From Thermoprotei archaeon (GTDB lineage Archaea; Thermoproteota; Thermoprotei_A; Sulfolobales; WANQ01): DNA of 5,054 bases. This document shows positions 1 through 4,631 of the stretch, one piece after another (position 1 is the first letter of the stretch; every line of letters begins with the position of its first letter). The stretch covers positions 1 to 5,054 of the forward strand of contig JALWGO010000052.1 of assembly GCA_027038805.1 (NCBI GenBank). Direction: 5' to 3'. A model generated the notes under the pieces. The model was not told the origin of the DNA. It ran no database searches and saw only the letters and a program-made list of their open reading frames with translations. The position numbers and the translations under genes were made by a program.

Positions 1-9
1 ATTAGGTGC

Positions 10-399
10 CTAGTACATTGTTTCCCTTCTAATATTAACGTTATATCCTAATTCTTTAAGAGATTCTTCAATTTTATCGATTGGAACTCTTCTGTCAAAT
101 ACTATTGTCACTTTTTTCTCATTATCCTCCTTTATTAATATGACTCTATCGACTATTATGTTTCCACGTATCATATCGTTTATGGATTTAGGTGGAGCTA
201 AGCTATCTTTAAATTTCTTCTTCATTACCTCGTAGAATACATCAAAATTTGCTATATATCTCTGTGCTTCTTCAACATCAAAGGTCTGTTTACCCATTTT
301 CTCTGCTATCTTATTTAATAATTTCGAAGCATCTTCGGCTGGTAATGTTACATGTCTATACTTTCCGAGGTCTATTAGCAATGTTATGGTCTTAGACAT
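10..399 (-). CDS. Conserved-looking hypothetical protein, divergent from PCNA
   Basis: I do not recognise this 129-residue protein and assign no function. It is highly charged, with no signal peptide or membrane segment. It begins with a beta-like stretch (TITLLIDLGKYRHVTL, residues 4-19), followed by a helical middle rich in Lys, Glu and aromatics. The last 50 residues (80-127) read as strand-strand-helix-strand (IIVDRVILIKED, KKVTIVFDRR, then KIEESLKELGYNVNI), like a small alpha/beta domain. The ATG start is supported by a GGGGT ribosome site (408-412) about 8 bases upstream. The stop is at 10-12. Its promoter seems to be the TATA element shared head-to-head with PCNA, which may hint at coregulation with replication. 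That it is a real gene is fairly secure from start signals, length and codon use. Confidence 0.8.
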   Translation of the reverse strand: MSKTITLLIDLGKYRHVTLPAEDASKLLNKIAEKMGKQTFDVEEAQRYIANFDVFYEVMKKKFKDSLAPPKSINDMIRGNIIVDRVILIKEDNEKKVTIVFDRRVPIDKIEESLKELGYNVNIRRETMY

Positions 400-416
400 A
401 TATATTTACCCCTTGT

Positions 417-456
417 ACTATGTGAAACTAAACTATATATTTTCTAAGCACATAGT
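417..456. promoter_or_regulatory. Symmetric divergent promoter for PCNA and the 10-399 gene
   Basis: The short space between the two divergent starts holds one obvious TATA-like core, CTATATATTTTC at 433-444. It can be read on both strands (on the minus strand as GAAAATATATAG). It is bracketed by a perfect 8-bp inverted repeat, ACTATGTG (417-424) and CACATAGT (449-456). The midpoint of the repeat (436.5) coincides with the centre of the TATATAT run (434-440). With the usual archaeal TATA-to-start distance of about 25 bases, transcription would begin near 412 leftward and near 462 rightward. Each repeat arm would then lie between the TATA box and a start site, a classic place for a repressor operator. 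The promoter is well supported by position; the operator reading is inference. Confidence 0.6.
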
Positions 457-474
457 TGTTTAGTGGTAGAAAAT

Positions 475-1236
475 ATGGTCTTTAGAGCAATATATCCAGC
501 AGCAACAAAATTCAAGTATGTAGCACAAACAATAGCCAAGATAACAGATGAAATACCATTTACAGCTACTCCCGAAGGCTTATTTGTTAAGACTCTAAGT
601 AGTGATAAGACAACCATGATTATCTTAGAGATACCAAGCACGGCGTTTGAAGAATACCTATGCGAGGAAGAGAAAGTAACATTTATTGTGAGTGCCGATG
701 AATTCGCTAAGGTCAGTAAGCGTGGTACGAGAAATGATGTCATAGAGTTAGTTCTAGAAAAAGAGCATAGAAGACTTAGATTTACATTTCAGGACAGGAA
801 AACTGGTGTTGAAAGAACATTCTACGTTGAGCTACGTGAAGGCATAGTAGAGGAGCTCCCGGAGCCCTCATTGGATTTACCTGTTATAGCACGAATGCTC
901 ACCGATACTTTTAAGAATGCGTTAAGAGATGTAAAGCTCGTTGGCGAAGAAGTTGAAATAATAGCAGAAGGCGAGGATCGTATAATATTTCAGTCAATAT
1001 CACCTCAGAGAGAATACTATAATATCATGGAGAGAGATAAAGCTCTACTGTCGTTTAGAAATACTGCTGAAAAAGTACGAGCAAAGTATAGCCTTGAACT
1101 CCTAGAAGCCGCTTTAAAAGCAACGACTGCTGCTGAAGCCGTAACCTTAGAAATGGGAGAGAATATGCCCTTAAAACTAACATTTGACTTGCCGGGAGGA
1201 GCAACTCTGGTTTACTGGATTGCACCGCGAATATAG
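475..1236 (+). CDS. pcn: DNA polymerase sliding clamp (PCNA)
   Basis: Ring-forming processivity clamp that tethers replicative polymerases, FEN1, ligase and other PIP-box proteins to DNA. From the ATG at 475 the product is 253 residues, near the family's usual 245-250. The sequence shows the PCNA pattern: N-terminal domain (FRAIYPAATKFKYVAQTIAK, then FTATPEGLFVKTLSSD and IILEIPSTAFEEY), an interdomain connecting loop around 120-136 (EGIVEELPEPSLDLP), the second domain, and the characteristic C-terminus (LPGGATLVYWIAPRI). An in-frame GTG at 463 would add four residues (MVEN). I prefer 475 because GTGGTAG lies just ahead of it and the N-terminus then matches the family length. However, the predicted transcript start near 462 would also permit leaderless initiation at 463. 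Many Crenarchaeota carry two or three PCNA paralogues forming heterotrimers; which subunit this is cannot be told here. Confidence 0.96.
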   Translation: MVFRAIYPAATKFKYVAQTIAKITDEIPFTATPEGLFVKTLSSDKTTMIILEIPSTAFEEYLCEEEKVTFIVSADEFAKVSKRGTRNDVIELVLEKEHRRLRFTFQDRKTGVERTFYVELREGIVEELPEPSLDLPVIARMLTDTFKNALRDVKLVGEEVEIIAEGEDRIIFQSISPQREYYNIMERDKALLSFRNTAEKVRAKYSLELLEAALKATTAAEAVTLEMGENMPLKLTFDLPGGATLVYWIAPRI

Positions 1237-1238
1237 AG

Positions 1239-1261
1239 GTAAACAATTACATTGTGTTTAC
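1239..1261. repeat. Inverted repeat between convergent genes
   Basis: A perfect 7-bp inverted repeat, GTAAACA (1239-1245) and TGTTTAC (1255-1261), separated by 9 bases, lies just past the PCNA stop and before the stop of the cysteine-rich gene. An alternative inner hairpin also exists (ACAAT 1243-1247 with ATTGT 1251-1255, loop TAC). It could slow polymerase or stabilise 3' ends for both convergent transcripts. There is no T-tract after it, so it is not a standard terminator; a protein-binding palindrome is equally possible. Confidence 0.4.
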
Positions 1262-1276
1262 TGACTTTAACGACAA

Positions 1277-1525
1277 CTATTCTAGCTTCTTAAGCAAGTC
1301 TAATAGAACCTTTTCAACACGCTCCTTTTCAGTAGCCTTTCCCCTAATGGGCCTTGAAGATCTCTCTAATTCTGGGAACCATACGGGAGATTTACAAGCT
1401 AGTCCACGTTTACTGCAATAGAGAACACAACAGGTAGGACATACTTGGTCAAGTGGTGATAGAGAGCAACCTAAAGTTACTGTGTATTTTCCACATATTG
1501 AGCATCGATACCAGTACATTACCAT
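1277..1525 (-). CDS. Small cysteine-rich (probable zinc-binding) protein
   Basis: An 82-residue protein with eight cysteines, all in the first 44 residues: C8, C11, C20, C29, C32, C33, C37 and C44. They include a CSIC knuckle (8-11) and CPTCC (29-33). This spacing suggests one or two zinc sites of the zinc-ribbon type. Residues 45-82 have no cysteine and end in a basic/acidic amphipathic helix (EKERVEKVLLDLLKKLE). I do not recognise the family. It lacks the Asp-Glu signature of TFS/TFIIS-type ribbons, so I do not call it a transcription factor subunit. The ATG at 1525 has a GGTG ribosome site 7 bases upstream (GGTGTTAGCAT before ATG). A second ATG two codons in (1519) is possible. It is convergent with PCNA and divergent from the structured RNA at 1578. 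A role in nucleic-acid transactions is only a guess. Confidence 0.72.
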   Translation of the reverse strand: MVMYWYRCSICGKYTVTLGCSLSPLDQVCPTCCVLYCSKRGLACKSPVWFPELERSSRPIRGKATEKERVEKVLLDLLKKLE

Positions 1526-1540
1526 ATGCTAACACCAAAT

Positions 1541-1554
1541 TATATGTTAAATAC
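1541..1554. promoter_or_regulatory. TATA region between cysteine-rich gene and structured RNA
   Basis: An AT-rich block, TATATGTTAAATAC, reads as a TATA box on both strands. Rightward, TTAAATA (1547-1553) puts a start about 26 bases on, near 1576, which is where the structured RNA begins. Leftward, TATTTAA or TTTAACATATAA would give a start near 1520-1525, at or beside the ATG of the cysteine-rich gene. A palindrome, GTAAA-TATG-TTTAC (1564-1577), follows on the RNA side. Confidence 0.45.
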
Positions 1555-1577
1555 CAGGCTTAAGTAAATATGTTTAC

Positions 1578-1669
1578 TGGCTCTCTATGAGACACGGCAA
1601 TCGGGCGGGGCTACAATTAGCTGACTAGTGAGAGCCCCGTGAGGTAGGCCGTGTCGAGGGGGCCGTTTT
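1578..1669 (+). ncRNA. Structured RNA with canonical kink-turn, family unknown
   Basis: A GC-rich island in AT-rich DNA that folds, by eye, into one long hairpin. From the base: stem A, GGCUCUC (1579-1585) with GGGGGCC (1658-1664). Then a 3-base bulge UAU (1586-1588) and tandem sheared pairs G1589-A1657 and A1590-G1656. Stem B follows, GACACGGC (1591-1598) with GCCGUGUC (1648-1655), eight perfect pairs. Then an internal loop AAUCGG/GAGGUAG. Stem C is GCGGGGCU (1605-1612) with AGCCCCGU (1633-1640), closing with a G-U pair. Above it lie a 4x4 loop ACAA/UGAG, a short UAG/CUA stem and a CUGA loop. Stem A, bulge, GA/AG and stem B form a textbook kink-turn, the motif bound by L7Ae. This exists only on the plus strand, because the minus copy has UC in place of GA. 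A TATA box at 1547-1553 and a T4 run at 1666-1669 fit the ends. It is not tRNA, and I could not fit it to SRP RNA, RNase P RNA or standard H/ACA RNA. Confidence 0.72.
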
Positions 1670-1674
1670 AATTC
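1665..1674 (+). terminator. Possible oligo-T terminator of the structured RNA
   Basis: The paired part of the kink-turn RNA ends at 1664 and is followed by GTTTTAATTC. A short T-tract is the usual archaeal intrinsic stop signal. Four Ts is at the weak end, so this is tentative. Confidence 0.35.
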
Positions 1675-1683
1675 AATAATACC

Positions 1684-2466
1684 TTATAATACATTGAACA
1701 TTTTATTCTCTTTAATTAGATATTCCTTGAATTCACGTGCGTTTTCAAACATGTATACATTATTGAACATAACATAACACTCAGAGAAGTGCTCACTATA
1801 CTTAGCAAGCTTTAATGATAGTTCCTTATAGTCGTCAAGCATGTATTTATACTTGTAGTTTACTTCACGTTTACCCTTACCATGTAATCTCAAATAACAA
1901 GTATCTGTAGTTGCAATCGGATCATATTTAAATGGGTCAACCACATGGATTATTTTATACTTACTTAGTATTTCTGAGAGAACCTCCCTGTATTGAGGCC
2001 AAGATCCCCTTGGCTCCCACGCAACATATATGTTCCTTTCCCTACTGATACTCGTTATTCTTTTGAAGAATTCTGATATACTTTTAATATTCTCATCATC
2101 GTATTTGAGAGAAGGCGGTGTCTGTAGAACTATAACTCTCGATTTCAATATTTGAGCTATTTCAAGCATTTCCTTCCATACCTTTATATTCTCGTCTGTT
2201 GGCTTCAAGAGACCATATTTATCTATCTTTTCCTTAGGTAATGTTATCTTGGCCTTTCTCCATGTAGGACTACGCGGTGAATGCGTTATTAATTGCCAGG
2301 CCTTGAACGTGAACTCGAAATCAGCTGGTGCCTCTTCACGCCATTTCCGAATTGTATCCATTGACGGTGGTTTGTAGAAGGTCTGCTGTATTTCTACAAC
2401 ATTGAACACCTTATAATATCTGCTTCTTGCTACTGGAAAACCACAACATCCTATTTTTACTAACAT
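1684..2466 (-). CDS. DUF72 (YecE-type) protein, predicted TIM-barrel
   Basis: 260 residues, full length for the DUF72/COG1801 family, whose members adopt a TIM-barrel fold and whose biochemical role is not established to my knowledge. Family landmarks appear in order: IGCCGFP at 5-11 (usually IGTSGW), VEIQQTFYKPP at 24-34, FKAWQLITH at 54-62, VLQTPPS at 113-119, VAWEPRGSW at 148-156, YLRLHGK at 191-197 and YVMFNN at 231-236. Conserved polar residues such as E25, K55, H62, Q115, E151, R153, R193, H195 and N235-N236 probably line the barrel mouth. No signal peptide. The ATG is only 4 bases after the stop of the metallo-hydrolase gene, so the two are translationally close and cotranscribed. The ribosome site is weak (GGGT or AGG within TATGGGTATAGGCTA), consistent with coupling. 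The 3' end converges on the plus-strand structured RNA. Confidence 0.9.
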   Translation of the reverse strand: MLVKIGCCGFPVARSRYYKVFNVVEIQQTFYKPPSMDTIRKWREEAPADFEFTFKAWQLITHSPRSPTWRKAKITLPKEKIDKYGLLKPTDENIKVWKEMLEIAQILKSRVIVLQTPPSLKYDDENIKSISEFFKRITSISRERNIYVAWEPRGSWPQYREVLSEILSKYKIIHVVDPFKYDPIATTDTCYLRLHGKGKREVNYKYKYMLDDYKELSLKLAKYSEHFSECYVMFNNVYMFENAREFKEYLIKENKMFNVL

Positions 2467-2470
2467 TAGC

Positions 2471-3181
2471 CTATACCCATACGGGATTTTCTGTGGACAC
2501 TTGCTTTAAATACTCTCTTACTCTATTACCTTTAAAGCATTCAATTGATGTACAAAGTATATCTATGTTTTCTTCTTGTATCAGTTGTTGTATTTTTGCT
2601 ACAGTTTCCTTGAATTCTACTTCATTGCTTAACCATCTTTTCGATAATATTGCAGTTAAAGAGTCACCCACAAATAATATACTCGTATTATCTTGTTTAT
2701 AAGTCACTAGAACACTTATTGACCCCCTCGTATGTCCAGGTGTATGGAATATGACTATGCTGTTTTCACCAATCTTTATCTCGTATTCGTCTACATTTTC
2801 CCTTATATTAATAGATATAGGAGCTGGTATGAACTTAGTTTTAAGATCCTCTGCACCAGTATATCTCGGGTCACCTATTCTAATAAAAGAAGCGTCTGGT
2901 TCATGTGCTACAGTAAGAGCTTGTGTCTTTGAGAACCACCATGTCGACCCTGATGCATGATAGTGTGCATGTGTTAGAATAACGTATCTTATGCTATATA
3001 TTGGGATGCCAAGTTCAAACATATTACTTATTAAGTTCACTAGACCTTGGCCAGTACCAACATCTATTAAGATATAATCGTTCGAATTTAAACGTAATAA
3101 ATATACATTAGAGTCGTAGATGAAAGAAAGATCTCTACCACCAATACGATAGACATTTCTAAATACAGTTGTAATGGGCAA
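2471..3181 (-). CDS. Metallo-beta-lactamase-fold hydrolase with altered metal motif
   Basis: 236 residues with the MBL fold: strands around 25-42 (NVYLLRL, YILIDVG), the first metal motif at 70-78 (THAHYHASG), HTPGHTRGS at 146-154 and FVGDSL at 170-175. The family motif is HxHxDH. Here it reads H71-A-H73-Y-H75, exactly what results if the Asp codon were deleted from THAHYDHASG. The C-terminal Gly-His that supplies the last ligand is also not evident (CTSIECFKG at 210-218). H71, H73, H146 (or H150) and D173 remain, so metal may still bind, perhaps one ion instead of two. Substrate unknown. The start codon is TTG (3179-3181), chosen because GGTGAT (3188-3193) lies 6 bases upstream and no other start gives the full N-terminus. 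The gene follows the AbrB-ACT gene by 48 bases and precedes DUF72 by 4. Confidence 0.9.
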   Translation of the reverse strand: MPITTVFRNVYRIGGRDLSFIYDSNVYLLRLNSNDYILIDVGTGQGLVNLISNMFELGIPIYSIRYVILTHAHYHASGSTWWFSKTQALTVAHEPDASFIRIGDPRYTGAEDLKTKFIPAPISINIRENVDEYEIKIGENSIVIFHTPGHTRGSISVLVTYKQDNTSILFVGDSLTAILSKRWLSNEVEFKETVAKIQQLIQEENIDILCTSIECFKGNRVREYLKQVSTENPVWV

Positions 3182-3203
3182 GGACTAATCACCATCTGTG
3201 TTG

Positions 3204-3209
3204 AAAAAA
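3204..3209 (-). terminator. Possible T6 terminator after the AbrB-ACT gene
   Basis: Six Ts on the minus strand, 20 bases past the stop of the AbrB-ACT gene. A T-tract alone can terminate archaeal transcription. It coincides with the predicted start point for the MBL gene, so upstream transcripts could end where downstream ones begin. Weak evidence. Confidence 0.3.
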
Positions 3210-3227
3210 GAGTAGGATGAAATATGA

Positions 3228-3237
3228 CTTTATATTG
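3228..3237 (-). promoter_or_regulatory. Candidate promoter of the MBL-DUF72 pair
   Basis: On the minus strand CAATATAAAG forms a good TATA element overlapping the stop codon of the AbrB-ACT gene. A start about 25 bases on (near 3208) would leave a leader of about 27 bases carrying the GGTGAT ribosome site at 3188-3193. This suggests that the two downstream genes can be expressed separately from the regulator. Confidence 0.45.
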
Positions 3238-3646
3238 ACCGTTGCATTTGTCTTATATTTACTAATTTAACATCAGGTAGCTTTGAAAGTTCAAGTCGAA
3301 GTACATCCGGTTCTATCTTAGACTTTGACATATCGGCTATTAGGAGACACTCAGCTGTTTCTCCTCTTCTTACAGTTGTGCAGTGCGTTGCAATCAAGTC
3401 AACACCAAATTTAGCCATTGAATCTGTTACTTCTGCAAGAGCCCCTGGTACATCATTTATTTCAATATATACTTCGTATAGTTTTGTACCTGGAAACACC
3501 ACTGGCGATATTATTATTTCACGTTTAGACGTATCTGCTATTAACACTACATGCATACCTTCAACTATATTTAGGGACTCCCTTATAACCATGGGTATTG
3601 TTATTCGACCTTTACTGTCAACACGAACTATTTCGGTTATCCTCAC
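3230..3646 (-). CDS. AbrB-type DNA-binding protein with ACT domain
   Basis: 138 residues with two recognisable parts. Residues 5-48 (IVRVDSKGRITIPMVIRESL, then a turn and REIIISPV) are an AbrB/SpoVT swapped-hairpin DNA-binding domain, with the typical D-x-K-G-R-I-T-I-P core. Residues 56-131 are an ACT domain: LYEVYIEINDVPGALAEVTD, in which DVPGAL is the ligand-loop signature, then GVDLIATHCTTV and a final strand VKLVNI. ACT domains usually bind amino acids or related small molecules, so this is a probable ligand-responsive transcriptional regulator working as a dimer or higher oligomer. The start is GTG (3644-3646), giving the complete AbrB domain. GGGGG (3651-3655) lies just upstream, and a TATA box at 3668-3676 predicts transcription starting almost at the GTG. 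Ligand and targets are unknown; autoregulation or control of the downstream MBL-DUF72 pair is plausible. Confidence 0.92.
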   Translation of the reverse strand: MRITEIVRVDSKGRITIPMVIRESLNIVEGMHVVLIADTSKREIIISPVVFPGTKLYEVYIEINDVPGALAEVTDSMAKFGVDLIATHCTTVRRGETAECLLIADMSKSKIEPDVLRLELSKLPDVKLVNIRQMQRSI

Positions 3647-3665
3647 CTTTTCCCCCGCTTTCCCA

Positions 3666-3677
3666 CTATTATATTTG
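3666..3677 (-). promoter_or_regulatory. TATA box of the AbrB-ACT gene
   Basis: The minus strand reads CAAATATAATAG, centred near 3672, about 26 bases ahead of the GTG start at 3646. The transcript would therefore be leaderless or nearly so. It lies between the C/D-box RNA (ending at 3711) and the gene, so the RNA is probably not needed in this mRNA. Confidence 0.5.
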
Positions 3678-3710
3678 ATTTAATTAATTTTTCGAATAGT
3701 ATTATCTGTT

Positions 3711-3767
3711 TCAGAGATGAGAGATACATCATCGTTAACAAATCTCAGTCCGTGGTCCGTTCATCAC
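3711..3767 (-). ncRNA. C/D-box guide sRNA (targets not identified)
   Basis: Read on the minus strand, all four boxes are present with normal archaeal spacing. They are C box GUGAUGA (3761-3767), a 12-base guide ACGGACCACGGA (3749-3760), D' box CUGA (3745-3748), a 12-base spacer, C' box AUGAUGU (3726-3732), an 11-base guide AUCUCUCAUCU (3715-3725) and D box CUGA (3711-3714). The core is 57 bases. Such RNAs are bound by L7Ae, Nop5 and fibrillarin and direct ribose 2'-O-methylation of the base paired to the fifth guide position before D or D'. The predicted target strings are UCCGUGGUCCGU (methyl on the U at its fifth position) and AGAUGAGAGAU (methyl on the G at its fifth position). I cannot place either in rRNA or tRNA from memory. 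A minus-strand TATA box at 3788-3796 fits a start near 3767-3770. It lies 17 bases past the stop of the HTH/PRTase gene. Confidence 0.87.
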
Positions 3768-3784
3768 AAAACTCGTATGTATCA

Positions 3785-4522
3785 TCATATTTTTAATAAG
3801 TATTTTATCTGAAACTTGCTTTCACTTGGTACTTTATCACCTAATATTATTAGCGAGAAAACTAGGTGAATATACATTCTATTTTTCTCCAACCCACGTA
3901 TAACAGCCGAGATTTCATCTAGGCTTTTAATAATGTCCCACACGATGATTACCTCTTCTCTTCTGCGCGCTTGAACGCGTGGTATGTATATTGTTCTTAT
4001 TCTATTGGGAGGTTCTATTACATGCTCAACAATATACTCCTTAGTCAAGGGAGCTCTATCGGATATTATAAATAACCCAGTATTCAAATACATTGAGAGA
4101 ACTGTTGCCAACGATAATATTATGTTATCCTTTGACACTATTTTAGTAATCCTGTATCCGGATAATTCTAGGTAGAGCTTACTTGAAATAACCTTGAGGA
4201 TTACGGGGTCAGTTAAGACGTTCAAGTACTCTAAAAGACCGTCTGGAGAGATGCTTATTCTCTTAAATATAATTGATGACAAGTCTAGCTTCTCGTTTAG
4301 CCTAGACCATATATTGCGAGCTTTTTCAAAACTCGGTATACTGCCTCCACGTATATACCTGCATAGAGTAGTCTCGTCAATTCCTACGATTTGTGAAAGT
4401 TCTTTGTAAGAATAGTACTGTTTAAGGAACCTAAGTATTTCTACAACAGATATTCTGTACTTCATTATCCTGGCTTTCCCTCTTTCTTCGCCAACGACTT
4501 CTAAGTCACTTAATTCCATCAT
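3785..4522 (-). CDS. HTH regulator with degenerate phosphoribosyltransferase-like domain
   Basis: 245 residues. Residues 24-76 form a helix-turn-helix of the Cro/xre kind (YSYKELSQIVGIDETTLCRY, then IRGGSIPSFEKARNIW). Residues about 104-229 follow the type I phosphoribosyltransferase layout seen in archaeal HTH-PRTase regulators: DPVILKVISSKLYLELSGY, KIVSKDNIILSLATVLS, IYIPRVQARR, then EEVIIVWDIIKSLDEISAVI and a closing strand HLVFSLIILGD. The PRPP loop, normally DDxxxTGxT, reads W195-D-I-I-K-S-L-D-E. One acidic residue and the Gly pair are lost, so catalysis is unlikely and a ligand-sensing or structural role is more likely. The start is one of two adjacent ATGs (4522 or 4519), with GAGGT (4527-4531) upstream; the second has the better spacing. 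Met20 is a less likely start. The gene is flanked by C/D-box RNAs on the same strand on both sides. The HTH call is firm, the PRTase call good. Confidence 0.82.
   Translation of the reverse strand: MMELSDLEVVGEERGKARIMKYRISVVEILRFLKQYYSYKELSQIVGIDETTLCRYIRGGSIPSFEKARNIWSRLNEKLDLSSIIFKRISISPDGLLEYLNVLTDPVILKVISSKLYLELSGYRITKIVSKDNIILSLATVLSMYLNTGLFIISDRAPLTKEYIVEHVIEPPNRIRTIYIPRVQARRREEVIIVWDIIKSLDEISAVIRGLEKNRMYIHLVFSLIILGDKVPSESKFQIKYLLKI
3788..3796 (-). promoter_or_regulatory. TATA box of the C/D-box sRNA, at the end of the HTH/PRTase gene
   Basis: The minus strand reads TTAAAAATA, inside the last codons of the HTH/PRTase gene. Its centre is about 25 bases ahead of the C box at 3767, the distance expected if the sRNA is transcribed from its own promoter. 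Confidence 0.45.
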
Positions 4523-4549
4523 ATGAACCTCAATTAATTCTTCCAGGCG

Positions 4550-4599
4550 TCAGCTATGCGGGAAACACCTCATCTATCGGTTCCGAGTGCCATCATCAT
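4550..4599 (-). ncRNA. C/D-box guide sRNA predicted to modify two nearby 16S rRNA sites
   Basis: Read on the minus strand: perfect C box AUGAUGA (4593-4599), 12-base guide UGGCACUCGGAA (4581-4592), degenerate D' box CCGA (4577-4580), degenerate C' box UAGAUGA (4570-4576), a 16-base guide region ending GUUUCCCGCAUAG (4554-4566 part) and D box CUGA (4550-4553). The core is 50 bases. The D guide is complementary to AUGCGGGAAAC (11 bases). The D' guide is complementary to CCGAGUGCC (9 bases). From memory, both strings occur close together in crenarchaeal 16S rRNA, about 26 bases apart, in the stretch following GAAACUCCGC. Both leave guide positions 1-2 unpaired and place a G opposite guide position 5, predicting two Gm residues. 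The D' and C' boxes abut, which is tight. The D box lies 27 bases upstream of the HTH/PRTase ATG, so the RNA sits in that gene's leader region. Confidence 0.85.
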
Positions 4600-4631
4600 A
4601 TTTACTCAATACTTAATACTGAGGCCAAGAG

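Noticed and set aside
444..743. Minus-strand open frame opposite the start of PCNA.
   Set aside because: It overlaps a certain gene on the other strand, has a low-complexity Ser/Val composition and no start signals.
1578..1669. Reading the structured RNA as a standard H/ACA guide or as a minus-strand RNA.
   Set aside because: No ACA or ANA box directly follows the lower stem, and the kink-turn is below, not above, the pocket. On the minus strand the tandem GA pairs become UC and no T-tract follows the helix.
2427..2960. Plus-strand open frames (2427-2702, 2732-2932, 2751-2960) opposite the DUF72 and MBL genes.
   Set aside because: They are antisense to clear family members, with no ribosome sites and no recognisable motifs.
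3378..4409. Plus-strand open frames (3378-3683, 3984-4175, 4194-4409) opposite the AbrB-ACT and HTH/PRTase genes.
   Set aside because: Shadows of real minus-strand genes; one also overlaps the AbrB-ACT promoter.
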